64,000 nucleotides of DNA, taken from the NCBI GenBank assembly GCA_016235425.1, contig JACRLC010000016.1, positions 1 through 64,000 on the forward strand. The letters run 5' to 3'. Each line of letters begins with the position of its first letter. Positions within the stretch are counted from its first letter, which is position 1. This DNA is from Chloroflexota bacterium. GTDB taxonomy: Bacteria; Chloroflexota; Anaerolineae; Anaerolineales; Villigracilaceae. Of this stretch, positions 16,238-25,429 are shown piece by piece. The translations under genes were made by a program, and so were the position numbers. The notes beneath the pieces are model-generated. The model worked only from the letters and a program-made list of their open reading frames with translations. It was not told the origin of the DNA and made no database searches.

Positions 16238-17854
16238 ATGAATCAATGGCGATCCATCCTCAATATTTCGTATTCCGAAGAGAACGATGCACTGCGCAAC
16301 ATCCGTGTCCGCACGTTGAACACGTTCCTGGTCAGCGGCAGTATCCTGGGCGCCTTGCTCATCATCGTATCGATCATGCAGAATTTAAAGACCGGGGGCT
16401 GGGGGCTTTTTCCAATTTATGTGGCAACATATTTATGGATCGTGGCCGCTACGATTTGGCGCAATGCTCCCTACATCCTGCGCGCGCTATCCCTGCCCAT
16501 CGTTCTTTTTCTGCTGGGAGTTTCAGTTACCCTCGAAAGCGGGATGAGTTATAGCGTGGGTCCGTTCCTGCTGGGATTCATTCTAATCAGCACAATATTT
16601 CTTGATGCAAGGGGAGGCATCCTTGCGCTGGCCGCATGTATTCTTCTGATCGCGGTCATGGGCATTCTCGTCACAAGCGGACTATTCGTACTGCCCTTCG
16701 CCCCCATCCGGGAAGATCAGTTGAACCCGCTTTATTGGACGATCAGCGGGCTTGTTACAGCCCTGATCGGCATCATCATTTCCGTCACTCCCACCCTGCT
16801 CACGAGCGAGTTGAACAGCAACCTCCGAAAGTTGGAACGCGTTACAGATGAATTGACCACAGACCGCAACCAACTGTCTGCCACTAAAACGCAGTTGGAG
16901 CGAAGCCTTGCGAGAAGCCGCGCAGTTGCGGAAATTTCCGGCCTGATCACGACCATCACCGACCCAAACGTGTTATTGGACAAGGCCATTGAGACAATCC
17001 AATCGCAGTTGGGGCTGTATTATGCCGCCATCCTTCTCGCCAGCACCAACGGGAGATTTTTGGAACTTAAGGCGGCCTCCGGTGAAGCAGGCCGCCTGCT
17101 AAAAGAAAATCACTACAAAGTGGATGTCGAGAATCGGAACAGCCTGACAGCCGCTTTTCAGAGCCGGCAGCCTCAAGTTGAAATATCCGGTGAAGAAAAA
17201 AGCAGTCAGCTCAAAAATCCACTCCTGCCATATACAAAGTCCCAGGCGGTTCTCCCCCTCATCGTAAGCGGCCAGGCGTTAGGCGTTCTGGATCTTCAGT
17301 CTTCACAACAAAACACTTTTTTTGATGAGGATATTGAAACATTACAGGGAATGGCGAACCAGGTTGCCATCGCGATGGAAAACGCGCGCTTGTTCCAGGA
17401 GGCCGAACAAAGCCTGCAGGAAATGCGCGCCATCCAACAGCAGTACCTGTCTGCCTCCTGGAAAACTTATTCCGAAGAGAATTCCCTGGGATATACGATC
17501 GGTGAGCTTGATCCCGAGGATAAGCTCGGCGAAATGGGCATTCCCTTGACTCTGCGCGATCAAACGATCGGTGAGATCAAATTGGCCGGCAAAGAAGATT
17601 GGTCATCGGAAGAAAAAGGCCTGATCGAAGCCATAGCCGCACAAGCGGCTCTGGCGCTCGAAAATGCGCGCCTCGTGGAAGAGAGCCAATCCACGGCCAA
17701 GCGCGAACGCCTGGTTTCTGAAGTCACCAGCAAAATCTGGTCTTCAAACACCGTGGACGGCATCCTGCAAACGGCGGTTCGCGAACTGGGACGCGCCCTG
17801 GAAGCATCCGAAGTGAATATTGAGATCAACCTCGAAGGTCAACCTCATGACTAG
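16238..17854 (+). CDS. GAF array protein 2: multi-TM, GAF, half-GAF
   Basis: 538 residues. About six to seven hydrophobic helices (~25-195) form an integral membrane input domain with little exposed loop. A coiled coil (~195-235), a full GAF (~235-395) and a linker follow. The next segment corresponds only to the C-terminal half of a GAF (~425-485, from GIPLTLRDQTIGEIKL to ALALENARL). It ends with the shared tail TSKIWSS...IL.TAVRELGRAL. No catalytic output. A GGAGAG ribosome site lies at the end of the preceding gene. It could sense lipid, redox or small hydrophobic signals, but nothing identifies the ligand. Confidence 0.85.
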   Translation: MNQWRSILNISYSEENDALRNIRVRTLNTFLVSGSILGALLIIVSIMQNLKTGGWGLFPIYVATYLWIVAATIWRNAPYILRALSLPIVLFLLGVSVTLESGMSYSVGPFLLGFILISTIFLDARGGILALAACILLIAVMGILVTSGLFVLPFAPIREDQLNPLYWTISGLVTALIGIIISVTPTLLTSELNSNLRKLERVTDELTTDRNQLSATKTQLERSLARSRAVAEISGLITTITDPNVLLDKAIETIQSQLGLYYAAILLASTNGRFLELKAASGEAGRLLKENHYKVDVENRNSLTAAFQSRQPQVEISGEEKSSQLKNPLLPYTKSQAVLPLIVSGQALGVLDLQSSQQNTFFDEDIETLQGMANQVAIAMENARLFQEAEQSLQEMRAIQQQYLSASWKTYSEENSLGYTIGELDPEDKLGEMGIPLTLRDQTIGEIKLAGKEDWSSEEKGLIEAIAAQAALALENARLVEESQSTAKRERLVSEVTSKIWSSNTVDGILQTAVRELGRALEASEVNIEINLEGQPHD

Positions 17855-19514
17855 ATCATCCACCGGACCCCAGATCGAATCGATCAACCTCTCCTTCCAG
17901 CGATGGCGTGAGCGCTTCCTGCAGATGATCCTGAACGGGGCGGCCATATTTGGCCTGATTGCCCTGATAGCGGTGTTTTTACTGCCCCCGGATTTTGCCC
18001 TGCTAAGCGTATTTATTGCCGCTTACGTAATCCTGCTTGCCATAACTTTTATTCGTATGCCATACCGATTGCGGGCGTATTCGTTCCTTTTGATTATCTA
18101 CGCGGTAGCCTTGAATGACATGATCCACCTGGGAATCGGAACAGGGGCCGCCCGTCTCTTCCTGCTTAGCCTGATAGTGCTCAGCGGGTTCCTCATTTCT
18201 TCACGCGCCGCCATTACCGCATTGGCCGTTTCTTTGATTACGATCGTGGTTGTTGGATGGTTGACACTCAGCGGTCACACTCAGGCGGCAGAAACGGAGA
18301 GTCTGGGAACATGGCTGGCAAGTTCGGCAACCTTCATTTTGCTTTCGATCATCATCACCCTGGGCGTCAATCTGTTCCAGGTGGAATTCTATAATGCCCA
18401 ACAAAGATCCGACGAAATACTTCACAACCTGGAAAAAGAACGCGCCCATCTGGAAAGCCGCGTTCAGCAACGCACCCAGGAATTGGAACTGAAAACAAAT
18501 CAACTGCGCTCGTCCACATCGGTTGCGCGAACGGTGGCGGAAATTCAAGATATTTTAGAGTTGAGCAATTCAGTGGCTCAGCTCACAGCGGAACATTATG
18601 GCTATTATCACGTGGGCCTTTTCCTTTTTGACGACCGCAAAAGATTCGCGTTCCTGCAATCGGCGTCATCGCAAACGGGAAAGGACCTGATCGCACGCGG
18701 CTATCGTGTCGATCTTGAAAAGCGAAATGCAATCAACAGTGTGCTCGAGCAGAATAAGCCCTGCATAGTCTCCGACACCACGGCCGGCACCCTCCTTAAA
18801 GACGCGGACTTTCCGCTCACCCGTTCAAGAATGGTCCTGCCTTTGCGGGTACGCGGGTCCATGCTTGGGGTGATTGATCTCCATTCGGAACAGGTGCAGG
18901 CATTCGGTCAGGAGGAAGCGGAGATATTGCAAACGCTCGCAGATCTGGTGGCGGTCTCAATCGATAACGTCCGCCTGCTGAACGAGACCAAGGCGCTTGT
19001 CAACCAACTGGAAACATTTACGGCGTATCAATCCAGGGAGGCATGGCAGGTGTATACCAGTCACCGCGCGCTGGCCTATCAGTACACACCGGCTGGCGTA
19101 CGCCCATCCTTCCCATCCGCATCGAACATGATCAGCAGTGACGGACTGCGAGTGCCGCTTTCCCTGCGCGGACAAACGATCGGCGCGATCACACTTCGCA
19201 GAAAAGAAGGCGCCGCCGCATGGACCGAGCGGGAACGCGCCCTCATTGGGGAAATCGCAGACCAGGCGGCTTTGGCGCTCGATAACAGCCGTCTCGTGGA
19301 AGAAGCCCAAAGAAACGCCCAGCGCGACCAGTTGATCGCGAATATCTCAAGCCGTGTCCGCGAAACGCTGGACGTGGACACTGTGGTCCGAACGGCCGCT
19401 TACGAGTTGAGAAGGATCTTCGATCTCAAGGAAGCGGAAGTAAGCATCGGCGCCCTGAAACCAGGCAATCCCCAAGCGGATAACGCATCCGGGCGCGGGA
19501 CACAATCTCATTAA
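17847..19514 (+). CDS. GAF array protein 3: multi-TM, GAF, half-GAF
   Basis: 555 residues from the ATG at 17847, chosen because it overlaps the previous stop by 8 nt and follows GAAGG; an earlier in-frame ATG at 17820 is less likely. About six hydrophobic helices (~25-185), a coiled coil with QQRTQELEL (~190-225), GAF (~230-385), half-GAF (~430-500, VPLSLRGQTIGAITL to ALALDNSRL) and the shared tail (ISSRV...DTVVRTAAYEL). No output domain. The GAF carries the array's typical FxxxHxG...YRVDLEKRNAINSV pattern, but the usual ARIALDVG segment is replaced by PCIVSDT, so its pocket has diverged. Confidence 0.85.
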   Translation: MTRSSTGPQIESINLSFQRWRERFLQMILNGAAIFGLIALIAVFLLPPDFALLSVFIAAYVILLAITFIRMPYRLRAYSFLLIIYAVALNDMIHLGIGTGAARLFLLSLIVLSGFLISSRAAITALAVSLITIVVVGWLTLSGHTQAAETESLGTWLASSATFILLSIIITLGVNLFQVEFYNAQQRSDEILHNLEKERAHLESRVQQRTQELELKTNQLRSSTSVARTVAEIQDILELSNSVAQLTAEHYGYYHVGLFLFDDRKRFAFLQSASSQTGKDLIARGYRVDLEKRNAINSVLEQNKPCIVSDTTAGTLLKDADFPLTRSRMVLPLRVRGSMLGVIDLHSEQVQAFGQEEAEILQTLADLVAVSIDNVRLLNETKALVNQLETFTAYQSREAWQVYTSHRALAYQYTPAGVRPSFPSASNMISSDGLRVPLSLRGQTIGAITLRRKEGAAAWTERERALIGEIADQAALALDNSRLVEEAQRNAQRDQLIANISSRVRETLDVDTVVRTAAYELRRIFDLKEAEVSIGALKPGNPQADNASGRGTQSH

Positions 19515-19522
19515 CTTGCCGC

Positions 19523-21622
19523 GTGAAAAGCAGACCTGAAATGCGAACACCTGAAACCTCCTCCAACAACAGCTCAAACCGGGAAACGCGTAATGCGGTT
19601 TTCGCCGCGGGTGCAATGACCTTCGTTGCCTTTATAAGCGCAATGAGCGTTCTCGCGCCCCTGGTCACCGGCCAGGCTCTCCCGGTAAGAGCGGTCATTG
19701 AGGCCATCGTACTCATCAGCCAAATCCTCACAGCCGTCTATTTGATGGTTCAAATATTCCGAGGCAACGTTGAGACGGGCATTTGGTGGTTGATCTATTC
19801 TTTTATTATCGCGGCGGCCATCAGGATACTCCTGCGTGAATCAGTCGGCTTATTCCTTGGCATCCTCACTGCAATCGTGGTTTCAGCCGCCGGCTCACTG
19901 GCCTTTCCAGCAGGAAAAGCAAGCCGGGTAAACATACTCGGCTACGGAGCCGGCGCTCTGATCGTGCTCATTGACCTTTACATTTCGAGCTTCATTTCCC
20001 GCCAGGCCGGTACACCCGCCGTGATCGGCGCCGCCAGGGGCCTGGCCGCACTCATTTTCATAAGCCAGCTTGTGGTGTTGATTCTGCAAACACGCACATT
20101 GAGCCTGAGCACAAAAATCTCAAGCTATTTTTCGCTGATCACACTGATCGTAGTTGCCGCCATCGGCTTTACAAGCATTCAGATCATTAATAACTGGATC
20201 GCCAGCGGAAACGACGTAACAGGCTTTGCAAGCGCGACACTAAAAACCCTCCAACGAGGCACCATTACCGGCGGAGCAATTGTCTCATTCATTAGCACGC
20301 TGTTGGGAGTGTTCATCGCAACAACGCTGACGACCCCTCTCCAGCGCCTATCCGATACATCCGCCCAGGTTGCATCCGGAAATCTCGAAGCGCGTGCTCC
20401 CGTCCATAGTGAAGATGAAATCGGCAAGCTTAGCGTCGCCTTCAACAGCATGGCCGATTCACTGCAGGATATGGTGGGCCAGTTGGAAAACCGGGTGGAA
20501 GAACGAACAAAAGATCTGCAGCGCCGCGCAGTTCAAATTCAAGCCGCCGTTGAAATCGGTCACGAAGCCACCTCCGCGCACGACATCGAAAGCCTGCTGG
20601 CGCGCACCGCGCAATTGATCAGCGAAAGATTCAACTACTACCATGCCGGCGTCTTCCTGCTCGACCCGACGGGCGAAAACGCGGTTCTTCATGCCGCCAG
20701 CAGTGAAGGCGGAAAGAAAATGCTCGAACGCGGACACAACCTGAGAATCGGCGAGACCGGTATCGTGGGCTATGTGACACAAACCGGCGCACCCCGCATC
20801 GCGCTGGACGTTGGACAGGATGCTGTTTTCTTTGACAACCCCGACCTCCCCGAAACCCGCTCCGAAATGGCCCTGCCCCTCATCGTCAGTGGACGAATAC
20901 TCGGAGCGCTGGACGTGCAAAGCACCGAGGAGCAAGCTTTCGGTGAAGAGGATATTGCCACCCTGCAAATCGTCGCCGATCAGGTAGCCATCGCGATCCA
21001 CAATGCGCGCCTGCTCACCGAATCGGAGGAAGCATTGAAAGCCGTTCGCACGGCCTACGGCGACATCAGCCGCGATGCATGGACGAAGATCATTAAAACC
21101 CAGGCACGCGTCAGCTACGTGTCTTCTTCGGGGACGATCCAGGCGAATACCAACGCCCCAGGTCCGGATGTCTTAAGAGCTGTGGAAAGCGGCGACGTGA
21201 TCACCAGCAGTGACGGGCTGACAATCGGTGTTCCCATAAAAATCCGCGGCAGGGTCATCGGCGCATTACGGCTCAAAAAACAGGATACATCGAGCTTGTG
21301 GACTCACGAAGAGACTGCGCTGGCGATTTCGCTTTCGGAGCAATTAAGCGGAGCGCTGGAAGGCGCACGCCTCTATAAAGAATCCCAGCAACGAGCCGCG
21401 CGCGAGTCGCTGGTTTCAGATATATCCGCGCGCATCAGCGCCCTGCCGCACGTGGATACGATCGTGCGTGAGACGGTTCAGGAACTCGGCCAGGCTATTG
21501 GAAATGCACACATCACTTTCAGCCTGGTAAATGCCCCGGAGAACGCAGACCAGGTTGACGGTCCGCGCGGGAACGGGCATGAAGCGAATCCGCCGGCAAA
21601 TCAAAAAAAGTCTGACGAATAA
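19523..21622 (+). CDS. GAF array protein 4: multi-TM, HAMP, GAF, half-GAF
   Basis: 699 residues from a GTG at 19523; an ATG at 19541 is an alternative and neither has a clear ribosome site. About seven hydrophobic helices (~25-255) precede HAMP (~262-315, TTPLQRLSDTSAQVASGNLEARAP), a coiled coil with EERTKDL, a full GAF (~345-500) of the array consensus (FNYYHAGVFLLD, GETGIVGYV, RIALDVGQDAVFFDNPDLP), half-GAF (~555-610) and the tail (ISARISAL...TIVRETVQELGQAI). No catalytic domain. HAMP without a kinase or methyl-accepting domain implies the signal goes to a partner. Confidence 0.85.
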   Translation: MKSRPEMRTPETSSNNSSNRETRNAVFAAGAMTFVAFISAMSVLAPLVTGQALPVRAVIEAIVLISQILTAVYLMVQIFRGNVETGIWWLIYSFIIAAAIRILLRESVGLFLGILTAIVVSAAGSLAFPAGKASRVNILGYGAGALIVLIDLYISSFISRQAGTPAVIGAARGLAALIFISQLVVLILQTRTLSLSTKISSYFSLITLIVVAAIGFTSIQIINNWIASGNDVTGFASATLKTLQRGTITGGAIVSFISTLLGVFIATTLTTPLQRLSDTSAQVASGNLEARAPVHSEDEIGKLSVAFNSMADSLQDMVGQLENRVEERTKDLQRRAVQIQAAVEIGHEATSAHDIESLLARTAQLISERFNYYHAGVFLLDPTGENAVLHAASSEGGKKMLERGHNLRIGETGIVGYVTQTGAPRIALDVGQDAVFFDNPDLPETRSEMALPLIVSGRILGALDVQSTEEQAFGEEDIATLQIVADQVAIAIHNARLLTESEEALKAVRTAYGDISRDAWTKIIKTQARVSYVSSSGTIQANTNAPGPDVLRAVESGDVITSSDGLTIGVPIKIRGRVIGALRLKKQDTSSLWTHEETALAISLSEQLSGALEGARLYKESQQRAARESLVSDISARISALPHVDTIVRETVQELGQAIGNAHITFSLVNAPENADQVDGPRGNGHEANPPANQKKSDE

Positions 21623-21630
21623 ACAATATC

Positions 21631-23043
21631 ATGAAAAGATCATTCTTCCAATTATTCAAGAACGAAACCCAAAGATACACCGCCTATGGCGCGCTCTTTG
21701 GCATTACGTTTCCCATCACGGCAACGATATTGAAGATGATCTTTAACGGGTTGCCATTCAGCCTGGCGAGCGTAATCGAAATCCAGGAGACGGACCCGGT
21801 ATTGTGGATCGTGGATACGGCCCCCATATTTCTCGGCTTTTTTTCATCGCTGGCAGGACGCCGCCAGGACGCCTTACAGCAACTGGCTTCGGAACTGAGC
21901 CTTCGCGAAAAGAGCCTGACAATCGCGCAGGCCACATTGGAAGAAAGGGTTAAAGAACGAACCGCCGAATTGGACGCCGCTAATATGCAGGCAGAGGCGC
22001 GTACCGCCCAGCTAAGATCCGTGACGGAACTTTCCCAAACGATCGCGCTTGTCCAGGAACCCGAAGAACTTCTGCCGCGCGTCGCCCAACAAATCAGCGA
22101 ACGCTTTGGCTTCTATCACGTCGGCATTTTCCTGCTCGACGACAAAAATGAATTTGCGGTCCTGCGCGCTTCAAACAGCGCAGGCGGCAGGCGTATGTTG
22201 GAACGCCATTTCAAGCTGAAGATTGGCGGTGCGGGCATCGTCGGCTTCGTGGCCCAAAGCGGACGTCCCCGGCTAGCGCTTGATACAGGCGCGGATGCAA
22301 TATTTTTCCGCACCTCGGATTTACCGGAGACCCGCTCCGAAGTATCCCTGCCGCTCAAAATCGGCGAACAGATCATCGGCGTATTGGATATGCAAAGCAC
22401 GCAAGCCTCTGCATTCAACGACGAAGACGTGAGCGTCCTCAACATCCTCGCCAACCAGGTTGCAATCATCATTCAAAACAGCCAGTTGTTCGCACAAACC
22501 CGCGCCGCACTGGAATCCTACACAAAAACAAGCCGCACCACAGGCAAAGCAACTGGATACTCCTACCAGCCGGACGGAACGACGATCAATGCTCCCACGC
22601 TTGATGAATATCAACTGCAAAACATCCTCGCTTCAAATCGGACCGTTGACCTGGAACCCGTTTCAGAAGGGACCGCGCCCACCCTGGCCGTCCCCGTTAA
22701 ACTCCGCGACCAGGTGATCGGCATCATCCATATCGAAGCGACAGAAGCGAACCGCAGCTGGTCCGACGACGAGATTGCCCTGGTGCAATCCATCTCGGAA
22801 CGCGCCGCCCTGGCACTTGAAAACGCCCAGCTCTTCGAAGAGACATCGCGCCGTGCCGAGCGTGAACGCCTGATTTCGCGCATCACGTCGCACATCGGCG
22901 AATCGACCAACTTTGACCGCATCATGCAAACGACCATCCAGGAACTCGGACGGACACTTGGCACAACACGCGCTTTCATTCAACTGGAAACGCCATCTTC
23001 CGGCAAGTCCGACCCAGCCTCGCCCCAGGCCTCGGTGGATTAA
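21631..23043 (+). CDS. GAF array protein 5: short 2-TM, GAF, half-GAF
   Basis: 470 residues, with protein 10 one of the shortest members. Two hydrophobic helices (~18-40, ~55-78) with a very small exposed loop lead to a coiled coil (~82-130, EERVKERTAEL), a GAF (~135-290, FGFYHVGIFLLDD, GAGIVGFVAQSG), half-GAF (~335-395) and tail (ITSHIGES...IMQTTIQELGRTL). No extracytoplasmic sensor and no output domain. Such minimal members may be scaffold or adaptor subunits of the array; that is inference. Confidence 0.85.
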   Translation: MKRSFFQLFKNETQRYTAYGALFGITFPITATILKMIFNGLPFSLASVIEIQETDPVLWIVDTAPIFLGFFSSLAGRRQDALQQLASELSLREKSLTIAQATLEERVKERTAELDAANMQAEARTAQLRSVTELSQTIALVQEPEELLPRVAQQISERFGFYHVGIFLLDDKNEFAVLRASNSAGGRRMLERHFKLKIGGAGIVGFVAQSGRPRLALDTGADAIFFRTSDLPETRSEVSLPLKIGEQIIGVLDMQSTQASAFNDEDVSVLNILANQVAIIIQNSQLFAQTRAALESYTKTSRTTGKATGYSYQPDGTTINAPTLDEYQLQNILASNRTVDLEPVSEGTAPTLAVPVKLRDQVIGIIHIEATEANRSWSDDEIALVQSISERAALALENAQLFEETSRRAERERLISRITSHIGESTNFDRIMQTTIQELGRTLGTTRAFIQLETPSSGKSDPASPQASVD

Positions 23044-23055
23044 GAGGAACTTGAC

Positions 23056-25422
23056 ATGAGCACCCCCCTCAACCATTCCTTCTCCACGTCAAACACACCG
23101 CCAGCCGGTGGGACTCCCTTCGGTAGAATCTTTGGCCGCCGCTTGAGCCTGGGAACCAGACTGCCATTGATGGTCATCCTCTTATTATTGCTCGCCTTCC
23201 TGGTATCCACATTCCTGAGCAGCCAGGCCGCCCGAACAGCACTGATCAATACATTGAAAGGCGAACTGACCACTCAATCAGCGTCGGAGGCTGAACTTAT
23301 TCGTTCCTACCTGATTTGGACCAGGGGCGTGGCAATAGACCTGGCCGCCGCCGCTGAGGTCACACAGTACAACCAGGAGACGATCTTCAATACGATCCAC
23401 AATACCCTCGTTCGCAATGAGCAAATCTTTGGCTCCACCATTGCCTATGAGCCTTATCAATTCCAGCCCGACATCTACTACTGGTCGCCATATTACAGCC
23501 GCACAACAAGCGCGGAACTGCGGTTTACTCAATTGGGAAACCCTGAGTATGACTATTTCAGATGGGATTGGTACACGCTTCCAAAAACGAGAGGCGTGCC
23601 GGTTCTTTCGCCTCCCTATTATGACGAAGGCGGCGGCGAAATTTGGATGGTCACCTGGAGCGCACCGTTCTTTGACAACACAGGAAAAGTTAAGGGCGTA
23701 GCTACAGCCGACATTGCATTCTCGCAGGTGCAGGAGATCGTCAGCCAAATCTCGGTGGGGCAGAACGGCTATGCCTTTTTGCTGGATCCCCAGGGAATTA
23801 TCCTGGGCATTGGCGATAAAGGAGGCAGTTACCAGGTCATGGTTGATTCGATGATGGTTGCCTCACGGTCCCCCCAGGCTGAAGGCTGGTCGGACCTGAC
23901 CTCCTCAATGATGTCCGGCAATTCCGGTTTTGCCAATGCAACCGATGTCCAGGGACGACCCATGTTCGTGGCCTACACACCTGTTGGGTTGGACACAGGC
24001 TGGTCGCTGGGACTGGCGTTCCCGCAGACCGAGCTTTTCCAAAAAGCCCTGCCGCTCCAAAACACCCTGATCGTTTATGCCAGCCTGGTGGTTGCGGTCT
24101 TTGGCGTCATCCTGTTCGTGTTTACGCGATCCATTACAGAACCTCTTCGCAATCTAACTTCGCATGCCCGCCATTTCTCCGCAAGGCAATTGCGCCTAGT
24201 GGATGGGCAGCTGGCGGAACCGATCCAGATCCATACCCAGGACGAATTGGGGGACCTGGCCGAAGCCGTGAATCACATGGCAACCGACCTGGCGCGAACC
24301 TTTGGAACCCTTGAAGAGAAAGTGGCGGAACGCACGCGCGATCTGGAGCGGCGCACCTTTGAACTGGAAACCATCGCTGAAGTGGTGCGCGATATCACCA
24401 CAGTCCGCGATCTTGATACCCTGCTCAACCTTGCGGCGCGCCTGATCCAGGAGCGGTTTGGTTATTATCATGTCGGCATCTTCCTGGTGGATGAACGCGG
24501 CGAATACGCGATCCTTCGTGCGGCCAGCAGTGTGGCGGCAAAGACCATGCTGGAACAACGGCATAAACTCAAAGTCGGTGAGACCGGCATTGTCGGCTTC
24601 GTCGCCCGCTCCGGCCAGGCGCGCATCGCCATCGATGTCGGCGCGGATGCGGTCCATTTCCACAACCCCCTCCTGCCGGAAACACACTCGGAAATCGGGC
24701 TTCCGCTCCGCAGTCGTAATTTCACCATCGGCATTTTGGATATTCAAGCCACCGAGTCCTACGCCTTCAACCAGGATGACATTGAAACCCTGCGCCTGCT
24801 CACAGACCAATTGGCGGCCGCGATTGAAAACGCCCAGCTGGTGCAACGCGTGGAAGAGGCGCTCAACGAATTGAATATACTTTACCAATCGCAATCACAA
24901 CAAGCCTGGCAAAAAGTGGCGCAGGAACGCGGCCGCATGGGACTCGAATATGACGGCTTGCAGGTCAAGCCTTTCACACACCAGTTTCCCGCCGAAGTGA
25001 CGGACCAACTGGAAAGCGGAAAAGCGGTTGTATGGGAGGAAGAGAGCAACGGACACCGCTCCGGGGAAGTTCACAGCCCCAGCACCCTGCTTGTGCCGCT
25101 CATGGCCTTCAAACAGGTTATTGGTGTGATCGGGCTTGAACAGGAAAACCCTGAACACAAATGGACGCCGGAGGAGATTGCGGTTGCCGAGGCCGCCGCC
25201 AGCCGGGCCGCGCTGACGCTTGAAAATGCGCGCCTGCTCGAAGAAAGCCAGAAGCGCGCTTTGAAAGAACGCACCATTTCCGATGCCACCACACGCATCA
25301 GCCGCGCGTTGGATATGGAGAACATCCTTCATACTACCGCCGAAGAATTGGAACGCGTTCTTCAAGGATCGGAAGTGATCCTGCAATTCCGCACCGACGG
25401 CGACAAGACACGCTCCCAATGA
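23056..25422 (+). CDS. GAF array protein 6: dCache-HAMP-GAF sensor
   Basis: 788 residues. TM1 (~33-52), extracytoplasmic dCache domain (~55-325; YYWSPYYSR, GVATADIAFSQV and NGYAFLLDPQGIILG are typical Cache strands), TM2 (~333-355), HAMP (~357-412), coiled coil with AERTRDL, GAF (~440-595), half-GAF (~655-720) and shared tail. The dCache makeup is that of methyl-accepting chemotaxis proteins that bind amino acids or other small molecules, so this member probably reads an external solute. No output domain. A ribosome site AGAGGAA lies 12 nt upstream. Confidence 0.87.
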   Translation: MSTPLNHSFSTSNTPPAGGTPFGRIFGRRLSLGTRLPLMVILLLLLAFLVSTFLSSQAARTALINTLKGELTTQSASEAELIRSYLIWTRGVAIDLAAAAEVTQYNQETIFNTIHNTLVRNEQIFGSTIAYEPYQFQPDIYYWSPYYSRTTSAELRFTQLGNPEYDYFRWDWYTLPKTRGVPVLSPPYYDEGGGEIWMVTWSAPFFDNTGKVKGVATADIAFSQVQEIVSQISVGQNGYAFLLDPQGIILGIGDKGGSYQVMVDSMMVASRSPQAEGWSDLTSSMMSGNSGFANATDVQGRPMFVAYTPVGLDTGWSLGLAFPQTELFQKALPLQNTLIVYASLVVAVFGVILFVFTRSITEPLRNLTSHARHFSARQLRLVDGQLAEPIQIHTQDELGDLAEAVNHMATDLARTFGTLEEKVAERTRDLERRTFELETIAEVVRDITTVRDLDTLLNLAARLIQERFGYYHVGIFLVDERGEYAILRAASSVAAKTMLEQRHKLKVGETGIVGFVARSGQARIAIDVGADAVHFHNPLLPETHSEIGLPLRSRNFTIGILDIQATESYAFNQDDIETLRLLTDQLAAAIENAQLVQRVEEALNELNILYQSQSQQAWQKVAQERGRMGLEYDGLQVKPFTHQFPAEVTDQLESGKAVVWEEESNGHRSGEVHSPSTLLVPLMAFKQVIGVIGLEQENPEHKWTPEEIAVAEAAASRAALTLENARLLEESQKRALKERTISDATTRISRALDMENILHTTAEELERVLQGSEVILQFRTDGDKTRSQ

Positions 25423-25429
25423 GTTTACT